Made by a program: the position numbers and the translations under genes. From Mesorhizobium neociceri (lineage in GTDB: Bacteria; Pseudomonadota; Alphaproteobacteria; Rhizobiales; Rhizobiaceae): a DNA stretch of 64,000 bases. The DNA is taken from positions 62,001 through 126,000 of the forward strand of contig NZ_JACDTY010000011.1 in the NCBI RefSeq assembly GCF_013520985.1. Reading direction: 5' to 3'. Of this stretch, positions 15,953 through 26,342 are shown piece after piece (position 1 is the first letter of the stretch; each line of letters opens with the position of its first letter). The notes below the pieces were generated by a model. The model ran no database searches and was not told where the DNA came from. It saw only the letters and a program-made list of their open reading frames with translations.

Positions 15953-16780
15953 ATGAACGACGCTTCCTTCGACCTCGACGCCTATTTCGCCTGCATCGGT
16001 TATCGCGGTCCGATCGATGCGTCGCTGGCCACGCTGACGACCCTGCACCGCCAGCACCCGCAGGCGATCCCGTTCGAGAACATGGATCCGTTGCTGGGCA
16101 TCGCGGTGAAGCTCGATCTTGCTTCGCTGCAGGACAAGATTTTCGCGCGCCGCCGTGGCGGCTACTGCTTCGAACACAATCTGATTTTCATGCATGCGCT
16201 GAAGGCGCTGGGATTTGAGGTCAGCGGCCTCGCCGCCCGGGTTCTGAGGGGTCAGCCGGAGGACGCCATTACCGCGCGCAGCCACATGCTGTTGCGGATC
16301 GAGCTCGACGGCGGGACCTACATTGCCGATGTCGGCTTTGGCGGCCTGACGATGACCGCGCCGCTATTGCTCGAGCCGGGCCTCGAACAACAGACCCCGC
16401 ACGAAACGTTCCGCATCATCGAGACATCCGGCAATTTCCGGGTGCAGGCCAATGTCGGCGGCGACTGGCAGACACTCCACCGCTTCGACATGCAGCCGGC
16501 CTATGAGGTCGACTATGCGGTTGCCAATCATTACCTGTTGACCCATCCGAGCTCGCACTTCCTGTCCTCCGTCGTCGCGGCGCGCGCCTTGCCCGACCGG
16601 CGCTATGCGCTGCGCAACAACCGACTGTCGACGCATCATGTCGGCGGCCGCAGCGAGCAGCGCGAGATCGCAACGGCCACCGAATTCGCCGACATCCTGG
16701 AAAGCCAGCTCGACATCATCATCCCCGACCGCGCCGCCTTCGAAACCAGGGTCCGGCAGTTGAACATCGTAAAGGCTTGA
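15953..16780 (+). CDS. nat: Arylamine N-acetyltransferase
   Basis: 275 residues. It transfers acetyl from acetyl-CoA to arylamines, hydrazines or hydroxylamines via a Cys-His-Asp triad in the cytoplasm. All three residues are visible: Cys72 in RRRGGYCFEHN, His111 in ARSHMLLRI and Asp126 in YIADVGFGG. The N-terminal IPFENMDPLLG motif is also typical. Length and sequence agree with the well-studied Mesorhizobium loti NATs. The ATG at 15953 was chosen because the family N-terminus begins there; the frame is open upstream only through the AI-2E gene. The LLM oxidoreductase gene follows 5 bases after the stop, suggesting co-transcription. Confidence 0.93.
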   Translation: MNDASFDLDAYFACIGYRGPIDASLATLTTLHRQHPQAIPFENMDPLLGIAVKLDLASLQDKIFARRRGGYCFEHNLIFMHALKALGFEVSGLAARVLRGQPEDAITARSHMLLRIELDGGTYIADVGFGGLTMTAPLLLEPGLEQQTPHETFRIIETSGNFRVQANVGGDWQTLHRFDMQPAYEVDYAVANHYLLTHPSSHFLSSVVAARALPDRRYALRNNRLSTHHVGGRSEQREIATATEFADILESQLDIIIPDRAAFETRVRQLNIVKA

Positions 16781-16785
16781 AGCCC

Positions 16786-17784
16786 ATGACCGCACTTTCC
16801 GTTCTCGACCTGTCGCCGATCGTCGAAGGCAGCGACGCCTCGCGCTCGCTGGCTAATTCGCTCGACCTTGCCCGCCACGCCGAGCGGCTCGGCTACAAGC
16901 GCTACTGGCTAGCCGAGCACCACAACATGCCGGGCATCGCCAGTGCGGCGACCGCCGTCGTCATCGCCCATGTCGCCGGCGGCACCAAAACCATCCGCGT
17001 CGGCGCCGGCGGCATCATGTTGCCCAACCATGCGCCGCTGGTGATTGCCGAGCAGTTCGGCACGCTGGCGGCTCTGCATCCCGGCCGCATCGATCTCGGC
17101 CTCGGCCGCGCGCCCGGCACCGACATGGGCACGGCCCGCGCGCTGCGCCGCAACCTCGAGGCATCAGACAATTTTCCCCAGGATGTCGTCGAACTGATGG
17201 GCTATTTCCAGCCGGCCGAAGAGGGCCAGCGCATCCGCGCCGTGCCCGGCGAAGGCCAGAAGGTGCCGGTCTGGATCCTCGGCTCCAGCCTCTATGGCGC
17301 GCAGCTCGCCGCCATGCTTGGCCTGCCCTATGCCTTCGCCTCGCATTTCGCGCCGGCCGAGCTCGACCATGCGCTGGAGATCTACCGCTCGCGCTTCCAG
17401 CCGTCGGAACAGCTGGACAAGCCCTATGTGATGCTCGGCCTCAACGTTTTCGCCGCACCGGCCGACGCAGAGGCAAAACTGCTGTTCACCTCGCTGCAGC
17501 AGGCCTTCGTCAATCTGCGCACCGGGCGGCCGGGGCGCTTGCCGCCGCCGGTCGAGGGTTATGACCAGACCTTGGAGCCGATGGCGAAGACCATGCTTTC
17601 GCAGGCGCTGTCCTGCGCCGTCGTCGGTTCGCCCGAAACCGTTCGGCAAGGCATCGACGCCTTCGTGCGCCGCACCGGCGCCGACGAGCTGATGGTGACG
17701 GCGCAGATCTTTGATCATGCAGCCCGTGTGCGTTCCTTCGAGATCCTGGCCGAGGCGCATAAATCGCTGTCGCAGGCCGCCTGA
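16786..17784 (+). CDS. LLM class flavin-dependent oxidoreductase (YhbW-like)
   Basis: 332 residues. Features: LSVLDLSPIVEGSDASRSL at the N-terminus, GYKRYWLAEHHNMPGIASAA, VGAGGIMLPNHAPLVIAEQFGTLAALHPGRIDLGLGRAPGTD, and VPVWILGSSLYGAQLAAMLGLPYAFASHFAP. This is the MsnO8/YhbW subgroup of luciferase-like monooxygenases. Substrate unknown. Start taken at ATG 16786, 5 bases after nat; a TTG at 16777 overlaps the nat stop and would add 3 residues. Confidence 0.88.
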   Translation: MTALSVLDLSPIVEGSDASRSLANSLDLARHAERLGYKRYWLAEHHNMPGIASAATAVVIAHVAGGTKTIRVGAGGIMLPNHAPLVIAEQFGTLAALHPGRIDLGLGRAPGTDMGTARALRRNLEASDNFPQDVVELMGYFQPAEEGQRIRAVPGEGQKVPVWILGSSLYGAQLAAMLGLPYAFASHFAPAELDHALEIYRSRFQPSEQLDKPYVMLGLNVFAAPADAEAKLLFTSLQQAFVNLRTGRPGRLPPPVEGYDQTLEPMAKTMLSQALSCAVVGSPETVRQGIDAFVRRTGADELMVTAQIFDHAARVRSFEILAEAHKSLSQAA

Positions 17785-17827
17785 GCAATTCCAGGAAAAG
17801 TGTGAAACGGTTTTCCGTCCGGAATTG
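17783..17827. repeat. Short palindromic element (AATTCC type)
   Basis: GAGCAATTCC and GGAATTGC arms around AGGAAAAGTG..CGGTTTTCC form a stem-loop directly after the stop of the LLM gene. Same module as at 9.9 and 41.05 kb. It may stabilise or end that transcript. Confidence 0.65.
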
Positions 17828-17890
17828 CGTAAAAACAAAAAGGATGGAGCCGCTTTTGCCTGACATGTGCGTCTGCTAAGGGCAGGCGCC

Positions 17891-17930
17891 TTTCTCAGCC
17901 AAGAGTCGCCTTCCTCAGCCAAGAGTCTTG
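17891..17930. repeat. 20-bp imperfect tandem repeat before the IMPase fragment
   Basis: TTTCTCAGCCAAGAGTC (17891-17907) recurs as TTCCTCAGCCAAGAGTC (17911-17927), 16 of 17 bases identical, in a 20-base period, ending 3 bases before the GTG start of the inositol-monophosphatase-like fragment. No function is apparent. Confidence 0.7.
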
Positions 17931-17932
17931 CC

Positions 17933-18532
17933 GTGACCCATGATCTCGACCAGCGCATGCGTTTCGCCATCGATCTGGCGCGCCGCGCCGGCGAACTCGG
18001 CCTGAAATACTTTCGCGACCTCGAAAACCTGACCATCGAGAGCAAAGGCCATCAGGACCTGGTTTCCGATGGCGACCGCGAGGTGGAACTGTTCATCCGC
18101 GCGGCAATCGCCGCCGCCTATCCGCAGGATGGCATCGTCGGCGAGGAACATGATGCGGTTGCCGGATCGACGGGTCATGTCTGGGTCGTCGACCCAATCG
18201 ACGGCACGGCGAATTTCGTGCGCGGCATTCCGGCCTGGTGCGTGGTGATCGCCTGCGCCAGAGACGGCGAGGCCGTCGTCGGCGTCATCCACGAGCCGTC
18301 GACCGGCGAGACCTTCCACGGCCGTCGCGGCGGCGGCGGCTTCGTCAACGGCCGGCCGATCAAGGCCAGTACCGCCGGCTTGAGCGAAGGATCGGTCGGG
18401 ACCGGGCTGTCGAACCGCGCGGAGACCAGCCATGTCGCCGTGCTCGTCGGCCTGATCATGGCAGAAGGCGGCGTCTTCTTCCGCAACGCATCGGGCGCGC
18501 TGATGCTGGCCTATGCGGCGTCCGGCCGCCGG
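17933..18532 (+). pseudogene. Inositol-monophosphatase family gene, 5' part only (3' end deleted)
   Basis: From a GTG at 17933 the first 200 residues are a normal IMPase-superfamily protein: QDLVSDGDREVE, DGIVGEEH (metal-ligand Glu), VWVVDPIDGTANFVRGIP (metal-binding Asp motif), GVIHEPSTGETFHGRRGGGGFVNG, and FFRNASGALMLAYAASGR. Homology stops there. The C-terminal 60 or so residues with the WDxAAG-type metal motif are missing. The frame stays open by chance to 19396, but the encoded tail is shadow of another gene. The fold would lack an essential Asp, so it is probably inactive. The downstream fragment of an AMP-binding enzyme is in a different frame, which points to a deletion joining two genes. 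Confidence 0.8.
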
Positions 18533-18539
18533 GCGCGTG

Positions 18540-19508
18540 ACCGGGCACCGGCGCGGATTGACCGGGACCGTCATGCGCCTGCTGACCCCGATGGTGATGT
18601 CCTATTCGGCAACGCGCCATCAGGTGTTCAGCTATCTGCGCCATGGCGGGACGATCAACTTCTTTCCGCCGCTGTTCACGCCGTCCGAACTGATCGAGGG
18701 TCTGCTATCGTTTCAGGCCAGCGGATCGGCATTGCCGCCGCCGGTTATCACGCGGCTGGTGCGCGAAGTGGGCGAACGCTCGACCCGACCGCTGCCGGAC
18801 CTTGCGGTGCTTTTCAGCATCGGCGGGCCGGCAACCGTCGAAGACAAGCTGGCGGCCTACCGCAATCTTTCGCCGGGATATCGCATAAATTATGCGTCGA
18901 GCCTGACCGGCGGCATCACGACGCTGTCGGGTGCCGATGTGCTGGCCAAGCCCAGCACTGCCGGGCGTCCGTTTGCCGATGTGCGTGTCGAAATTCTCGA
19001 TGCGGACGGGCGCGTGCTTGGCAAGGGCGAGAGCGGACTGATCAAGGCGTGGACGTCGACGATGGTTTCGGCGGTGGTGTCGGCAGGCAACAAGCCGTTC
19101 GTCGACCCCAAGGTCATGGGCGACGGCTGGGGCATTCCCGGCGACATCGGCTTTGTCGACGAGGACGGCTTCCTGACCATCGTCGACCGCGAAGCCGACA
19201 TGATCGTGCGCGGCGGCGTCAATGTCGCGCCGCAAGAATTGGAGAAGCTGATCCGCACCCATCCCAAGGTCAGGGATGTCGCGGTCGCCGGCTTTCCCGA
19301 CGCGACGATGGGCCAGGAGATCGCCGCCTTCATCGTCGCCGATCAGGGCAGCGTGGCCGAGTTCGAAGCCTTCCTGCGCGCCAACATCTCGCCTGACCGT
19401 CGGCCGCGCGAGGTCCGGCTGGTGCCGTCGCTACCCTACAGCGACAATGGCAAACTGCTGCGCCGCCGCCTTGTCGAGACTCTGTCGCCGGCTGCCGCCA
19501 AACAATAG
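18540..19508 (+). pseudogene. Class I adenylate-forming enzyme (acyl-CoA ligase-like), 3' part only
   Basis: About 320 residues of an AMP-binding ligase in a frame different from the IMPase fragment it abuts. Present: the middle of the large domain (SYSATRHQVFSYLRHGGT), an A5-like YASSLTGG, the A7 core PGDIGFVDEDGFLTIVDRE, A8 (READMIVRGGVNVAPQELEKL) and A10 with the catalytic lysine (LPYSDNGKLLRRRL). Missing: the N-terminal part with the phosphate loop (A3, SGTTGxPKG). The homology appears to start just after where A3 should be (HRRGLTG). Without the P-loop it should not adenylate. It could in principle be translated from ATG 18573 as a remnant. The exact joint lies around 18533-18545. Confidence 0.8.
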
Positions 19509-19512
19509 CGTT

Positions 19513-20517
19513 TTACTTCAAAAGGTCTCTGGCTGCCTCGAACACCGCCGGATCCGCCTTGAGCTCCTGCGCCACCTGCGTGGCTATTTCCTCGCCCGGC
19601 GTGATGTCGACGGTGATGCCGCCCATTTTGGCGGCATCGGCCAGGAAATCCGGATCCTTGCTCATCTCGACATAAGCCTTGCGCAAAGCGTCGAGCGTAT
19701 CGCGCGGAATGCCGGGCGGCGCCATCAAGGGCAGATAGAAGCCGCGCGAGAACTCGATGAACTGGGCTGCCCTGCGCGTCAACGGGTCCTTGATCTGGTC
19801 GGAGAAATGCGGAAGCGTCGGCGCAGCCGCGACGGTACCCGGACCGATCGTGCCGAGGATGTTGAACTGGTCGAGTTTGTCGGCAATGCCGTAATAGGGC
19901 AGTGCGCAAAGACCCGCGACTTCGCCGCGCTGGCTGGCGACGAGGATGTCGGCCGATCCCTCGAAGCCGGTGACGATGCCGAATTTGGCGTTGAGGCCGT
20001 TCTTCACCATAGCCGCGGCGATGTAGCTCAGGCTGTTCTTGCCGGAGGCGCCGATCAGGAACTCCTGGGTCAGGAATTTTTCCACCGTGTCGATGCCCGA
20101 GGCCTTGCTGGTGACGCAAAGGCAAGGCTCGGACGACAGCGCGCCGATCCATTGCATGGTGAGCGGGTCGAAATTGGCGTTGGCAGGATCGAATGTCGGC
20201 GCGAACGGCATGGCTTCGCTGACCGAGGCGATGACGCTGCCATCGGCGGGTTCGCTGCCCAGCATCATCTTGGTCAGCTTGAGACTGCCGCCGCCGGGCA
20301 CGTTCTGGACGATGATATCGGGGTGGCCAGGCAGGAAGCGGCCGAGATGGCGCGCGATAAGACGCGACGACAGATCGTAGTTTCCACCCGCGCCATAGCC
20401 TACCTTGATGGTGATCGTCTTGAACTCGACGGCTTGCGCTGCCGTCAAGGCGGCGAGCATCCAGACAAAGCCGAGAAGAAACGCGCGCGGCAACCGCGCA
20501 ACCGTCGGACAGTTCAT
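19513..20517 (-). CDS. Tripartite tricarboxylate transporter substrate-binding protein (TctC/Bug family), copy 1
   Basis: 334 residues. A signal peptide (RAFLLGFVWMLAALTAAQA) is followed by the TctC-superfamily mature protein: ITIKVGYGAGGNYDLSSRLIARHLGRFLPGHPDIIVQNVPGGGSLK, the usual N-terminal pattern of Bug proteins, then VEKFLTQEFLIGASGKNSLSYI and a C-terminal MAPPGIPRDTLDALRKAY. It binds an anionic organic solute in the periplasm and hands it to the TctA/TctB membrane pair. It is the last gene of the minus-strand operon, 111 bases after the permease gene, and is clearly paralogous to the binding protein at 22604-23593. Confidence 0.88.
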   Translation of the reverse strand: MNCPTVARLPRAFLLGFVWMLAALTAAQAVEFKTITIKVGYGAGGNYDLSSRLIARHLGRFLPGHPDIIVQNVPGGGSLKLTKMMLGSEPADGSVIASVSEAMPFAPTFDPANANFDPLTMQWIGALSSEPCLCVTSKASGIDTVEKFLTQEFLIGASGKNSLSYIAAAMVKNGLNAKFGIVTGFEGSADILVASQRGEVAGLCALPYYGIADKLDQFNILGTIGPGTVAAAPTLPHFSDQIKDPLTRRAAQFIEFSRGFYLPLMAPPGIPRDTLDALRKAYVEMSKDPDFLADAAKMGGITVDITPGEEIATQVAQELKADPAVFEAARDLLK

Positions 20518-20628
20518 GTCGTACCCCCAAAAAACCCGGCAATATCATAGCGGCGGGGAAGTCGATGGGAAGCACCTGCACGAAATAAGGCTCGCCGCTT
20601 CGCCACCGGGATGAGCGGCGGCTGTTCC

Positions 20629-22596
20629 TCAGAAGGCTTTGAAAAGACCGGCCAGCCAGGGCGCCGGCCAGGGCTGCGAGGCCAGGAGATCGAACACCGC
20701 GTAGATGCAGAGCGTTGCGCCGGCGGCGACAGCCAGCGCCATTTTCGGCGACCGTGACCCGAGCATCCAGATGCCGCCGGCAACAAAGACGAAGGTGGCC
20801 GCGAGATGCCCCGCCAGCAGGACCAGAAAGGCGAGCGCCAGGCAAAGACCAAGCACGGTGAGATTGCCCTTCAGGGCCGGCCCGTCGGAAGGCTGCCATT
20901 CGCCGGCCGGCGTCATGCCGGCTCCGGGGGAGACCGGCTTTCGCCAGCGCAGCACGGTCTGGACGGTCGTCAGCAGGGAAAACAGCGTCAGAAGGCCGGC
21001 GGTGATGGCCGGGAAGATGGCGGCTTCGAAGGGAAAATCGAGCATCGCCGTGATCACGCCCGCCAGGCCCAGCAGGGTCAGCGCGCTGCTGGCGGCGATG
21101 TCGGGCAGCACCGGCGGCAGGGCGCCGGTGCTGCCGCGCGCCTTGATCCAGGACACCGTCTGCCTGACCACGCCGGCAATGGCGAGGCCAAGCAGGATGA
21201 GCACCAGCGGCTGTTTCAGCCACGACCAGCCGGAAATCTGGTAGGCGAGGAAGAAATAGTTTTCGAGACTGGGGCCGAGCACGAAGCCCAGCGAAAAGGC
21301 CGAACGCGGCCAGTTGAGCTCCTTCATTCCCATGCCGACCGCGCCGACCAGCATCACCAGCAGGAAGTCGAAGGCGCTCATATTGGTCTGGTAGGCGCCG
21401 ACGACGATGAAGGTGACCACCAGCGGCACCAGGATCGCTGCCGACACTTGAGCGATACGCGCCAGCTGCCTGGTCAACAACAGGCAGGTGACGGCGCCGA
21501 CGATGTTGGCGACAGCGATGGAGAGCACCATTGAAATGGTGAGCGCGGCGTTCTTGCCGAGCATGTCCGGACCGGGGACAAGGCCGTGGATGACGAAGGC
21601 ACCGAGCAGGATGCTCATCGAAGCCGATCCCGGCACGCCGAAGGCGATGGTCGGGATGAGCGAGCCGCCCTCCTTGGCGTTGTTGGCGCTTTCCGGCGCA
21701 ATGACGCCGCGCACATTGCCCTGGCCGAATTTCGGCCCCGGTCCCGGCCGGCGCGAAGCGTGGCCATAGGCGATCCAGTCGAGCACGGCGATGCCGATGC
21801 CGGGCACGGCGCCGAGCAGCGAGCCGATGGCGCTGCAGCGCAGCACCAGCGGCCATTCGCGCAGCGTATCCCTGATGCCTTGCCACATGCCGGCATAAGT
21901 CGGGCGCTCGGCGTTGCCCTGGATCGAGCCGCGCAGCAGCAGCGAGGCGAGTTCGGGCAGGCCGAACAGGCCGAGGAAGACCAGCGAGATCGGCAAGCCG
22001 TCCCAAAGGTAGATCTGGCCGAAACTCCAGCGCTCGATGCCGGCAATGCTGTCGATGCCGATGAAGGAGGCGAGCATGCCCAGCATCGCCGCCGCCAGGC
22101 CCTTCAACGGCTGGCTGCCGGCGAGGATGGCGACGATGGAAAGGCCGAAGGCGCAGATGGCGAAGAAATCTGGCGTCTTGAGATAGAGCACCAGTGGGCG
22201 CATGACGGGAATTGCCGCCGCCAGCACCAGCGCGCCGAACACGCCGCCGATCATCGAGGCCGAATAGGAGGCGCCGAAAGCGCGCGCCGCCTCGCCCTTC
22301 TTGGCCATGGCATGGCCGTCAAGCACGGTCGCCGCGGCGCCGACCGAACCCGGAACGCCGAACAGGATTGCCGGAATAGTGTCCGAGGTGGTGGTGACCG
22401 AGCCCATGCCGAGCAGCAGCGCGAAGGCGGCGTAGGGATCCATATTGTAGGTCATCGGAATCAGCAGGGCCATGGCGAACAGGCCGCCAATGCCCGGCAC
22501 GACACCGACGACGAGACCCGCGAACACGCCGATGACCAGCATGAGCATGCGGAATGGCTGCGCCATCTCCGCAATGGCGGTTAGGATCAGATCCAC
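20629..22596 (-). CDS. Tripartite tricarboxylate transporter permease, fused TctA-TctB
   Basis: 655 residues. Residues 1 to about 500 are TctA (PF01970 type): VVGVVPGIGGLFAMALLIPMTY, TIPAILFGVPGSVGAAATVLDGHAMAKKGEAARAFGAS, GVPGSASMSILLGAFVIHGLVPGP, and AFSLGFVLGPSLENYFF. After a linker, about residues 505-655 hold four more helices with the small-subunit (TctB) pattern. TctA and TctB are usually separate genes; the fusion makes a single membrane component. The start is a GTG (22596) 7 bases after the stop of the upstream TctC gene. Substrate unknown: citrate is known for the founding system, but the family is broad. Confidence 0.88.
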   Translation of the reverse strand: MDLILTAIAEMAQPFRMLMLVIGVFAGLVVGVVPGIGGLFAMALLIPMTYNMDPYAAFALLLGMGSVTTTSDTIPAILFGVPGSVGAAATVLDGHAMAKKGEAARAFGASYSASMIGGVFGALVLAAAIPVMRPLVLYLKTPDFFAICAFGLSIVAILAGSQPLKGLAAAMLGMLASFIGIDSIAGIERWSFGQIYLWDGLPISLVFLGLFGLPELASLLLRGSIQGNAERPTYAGMWQGIRDTLREWPLVLRCSAIGSLLGAVPGIGIAVLDWIAYGHASRRPGPGPKFGQGNVRGVIAPESANNAKEGGSLIPTIAFGVPGSASMSILLGAFVIHGLVPGPDMLGKNAALTISMVLSIAVANIVGAVTCLLLTRQLARIAQVSAAILVPLVVTFIVVGAYQTNMSAFDFLLVMLVGAVGMGMKELNWPRSAFSLGFVLGPSLENYFFLAYQISGWSWLKQPLVLILLGLAIAGVVRQTVSWIKARGSTGALPPVLPDIAASSALTLLGLAGVITAMLDFPFEAAIFPAITAGLLTLFSLLTTVQTVLRWRKPVSPGAGMTPAGEWQPSDGPALKGNLTVLGLCLALAFLVLLAGHLAATFVFVAGGIWMLGSRSPKMALAVAAGATLCIYAVFDLLASQPWPAPWLAGLFKAF

Positions 22597-22603
22597 ATCA
22601 GGC

Positions 22604-23593
22604 CTATTTCACGAGTTCCCGGGCAGCGGCGAAGACCGCAGGCGTGGCTTTAAGCTGTTGCGCGACCAGCTGGCTGATCGCTTCGCCGGATGTCGGGTTG
22701 AGGGTGAGGTCGCCAAGCTTTGTGGCATCGGCGAGAAAATCGGCATCCACAACCATGGCGGAATAGGCCTTGCGCAGCGCGTCCACGGTCTCTTTCGGCG
22801 TTCCCGGCGGGGCGATGAGCGGATGGTGGATATGCAGCGCCGATTCGATGAGATCGGCCGCCTGACGTGCCGTCGGGTCGGCGATGGTTGCCGAAATGCT
22901 CGGCGTCGCGCCGGAACCGCCCTGCCCGAACGTGCCGATAATGTTGATCGCGGCGCGATCGCTCCTGAGCAGGGAGCTGGAGACCCCGCACATGCCGGCA
23001 ATCTCGCCGCGCCGCATGGCCAGTTCGATGTCGGCGGTGCCGTCGAAGCCGGTGACGATCTTGTACCTGGCCTTCATGCCATTCTTGGCCAGGGCGGCGA
23101 AGATGTAGGTCGTGCTGTTCTTGCCCGTCGCTCCGATCAGGAAATCCGACTGCAGGAACTTTTCCATCGTGTCGATGCCGGATTGCTTGCTGGTCAGGCA
23201 ATAGGCCGGGTCGTTGATCAGCGAACCGATCCACTGCAGGGCGAGCGGATCGAAATTGGCATTTTCGGGATCGAGGATCGGGGCGTAGAACATCGCTTCG
23301 CTGACCGAGGCGATGACGCTGCCATCGGCCGGTTCGCTGCCCACGACCATCTTGGTGAGCTTCAGGCTGCCGCTGCCTGGCACATTCTGGACAATGATGT
23401 TGGGATTTCCGGGCAGAAACCGGCCGAGATGACGGGCAATCAGCCTGGATGTCTGATCATAGCCGCCCCCTGCGCCATAGCCGACCTTGATGGTGATTGT
23501 CTGGAATTCGACCGCCTGGGCCGGCGGGCAAGCGACCCATGAAAGGCTGGCAACGGCAAAAAGGGGGAGCAATCGCCCAAAAATCCAACGCAT
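22604..23593 (-). CDS. Tripartite tricarboxylate transporter substrate-binding protein (TctC/Bug family), copy 2
   Basis: 329 residues. Signal peptide MRWIFGRLLPLFAVASLSWVACPPAQA, then the same core as copy 1: FQTITIKVGYGAGGGYDQTSRLIARHLGRFLPGNPNIIVQNVPGSGS and DGSVIASVSEAMFYAPILDPENANFDPLALQWIG. Both copies share this region nearly residue by residue and then diverge, so they probably bind related but different ligands. It is the first gene of the operon. The ATG at 23593 was chosen because a signal peptide follows; the frame is open far upstream through dnaK antisense only. It diverges from dnaK over about 300 bases. Confidence 0.88.
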   Translation of the reverse strand: MRWIFGRLLPLFAVASLSWVACPPAQAVEFQTITIKVGYGAGGGYDQTSRLIARHLGRFLPGNPNIIVQNVPGSGSLKLTKMVVGSEPADGSVIASVSEAMFYAPILDPENANFDPLALQWIGSLINDPAYCLTSKQSGIDTMEKFLQSDFLIGATGKNSTTYIFAALAKNGMKARYKIVTGFDGTADIELAMRRGEIAGMCGVSSSLLRSDRAAINIIGTFGQGGSGATPSISATIADPTARQAADLIESALHIHHPLIAPPGTPKETVDALRKAYSAMVVDADFLADATKLGDLTLNPTSGEAISQLVAQQLKATPAVFAAARELVK

Positions 23594-23746
23594 TATCCAG
23601 GTCCCCAAACGATATGGCACTATAGCTGCGGCAAAAACGATGAGAAGCGGCCTTTTCGCCATAATGCTGCCCGCTCGGCCGCTTCCTCCCCGACGGAGGG
23701 TCGATTCGGCGCCAGGAGACGCATAGTGGACGCCATGCGCAGAATG

Positions 23747-23775
23747 CTTGCGCCCGATGCCGCCTGTTCTTATAT
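23747..23775 (+). promoter_or_regulatory. Heat-shock sigma (RpoH)-type promoter of dnaK
   Basis: CTTGCG (23747-23752), a 16-base spacer and CTTATAT (23769-23775) match the alphaproteobacterial RpoH pattern (CTTG at -35, CYTATnT at -10). The predicted leader to the dnaK ATG is about 115 bases. The region 23594-23896 also has to serve the divergent tctC operon; I see no clear second promoter. Confidence 0.6.
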
Positions 23776-23896
23776 ACGCGCCAAGCCGCCCAGCGCCGGA
23801 ATGCCGGTAGCCGGAGCGGAATTTCTTGTGAACAGGGGCTTTCGTCGGAACGCCTTCACGGGTCCTGAGAGCCTGCTTAGCGGAGAGACTAGAAAA

Positions 23897-25813
<1,917 letters not shown>

Positions 25814-25840
25814 TCTGACTCACGTTATCGGAGGCGAGAT

Positions 25841-26137
25841 ATGAACTTATTCGTTGAGTCAGACTTAACTCACGAAGGGGTTCGTCGTTTGCTCGCCTCC
25901 AAAGACGATTCTGAAATGCGGCAGCTGAGAATTAGTACCGACGGAAGAATCTACATATCTGACGACGTCGGCGCGACGAACCTTGCTGGCGTCCTTGTCT
26001 ACTTTGAGACTTGGTCGGCAGAAGGCTACTGCGGCGAAGATGCATCAAAAGATGCATCCTATGTTGACGAGATTCTCGGCGATCTTCAGTGGATTCGAAG
26101 AAAGAACTACAAGGGCTATTTCGACGGTCGATACTAA
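25841..26137 (+). CDS. AT-rich orphan protein between dnaK and dnaJ
   Basis: 98 residues, family not recognised. The start ATG at 25841 is preceded by a strong Shine-Dalgarno sequence (CGGAGGCGAGAT), 27 bases after the dnaK stop, so it may be read from the dnaK mRNA. The protein is acidic, with short strand- and helix-like stretches (TNLAGVLVYFETWSAEGYC) and no membrane segment or signal peptide. Base composition is clearly lower in GC than dnaK and dnaJ on either side and codon use is different (many TTT, GAT, AGA, AAA), which suggests recent acquisition. A strong terminator follows directly. Confidence 0.65.
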   Translation: MNLFVESDLTHEGVRRLLASKDDSEMRQLRISTDGRIYISDDVGATNLAGVLVYFETWSAEGYCGEDASKDASYVDEILGDLQWIRRKNYKGYFDGRY

Positions 26138-26148
26138 GCACGCTTCAA

Positions 26149-26192
26149 GGGTTGCAAAAAGCCCGGCGCAAAGCCGGGCTTTTTTGCAACCC
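26149..26192 (+). terminator. Strong Rho-independent terminator before dnaJ
   Basis: Left arm GGGTTGCAAAAAGCCCGGC (26149-26167), loop GCAAA, right arm GCCGGGC followed by T6 and GCAACCC (to 26192). The GC stem of 7 bp is followed by a perfect T-run; the A-run on the left extends the stem so it also works in the reverse direction. It separates dnaK and the orphan gene from dnaJ, implying a separate dnaJ promoter in 26193-26342, where I cannot name one. Confidence 0.85.
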
Positions 26193-26342
26193 TCGCCGGA
26201 AAAATGTGGTCGTGGCTAGAAAAATGCCGGCAAAGCCGCGCCGGCACTGGCATCCCGGCCCCATCGCACCTAAATCGACACAACGTGCCGGCAAACGACG
26301 CGATATGCATCAAGACGTTGAATATCCGGACTGCGGGAAAAG

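Noticed and set aside
18535..19396. Continuation of the IMPase frame to 19396
   Set aside because: No IMPase homology after the joint; the ligase fragment is in another frame with full motifs.
19436..22006. 856-codon minus-strand frame over the ligase, TctC and permease genes
   Set aside because: Different frame of the genuine tctC and permease genes; translation is compositionally biased and has no homology pattern.
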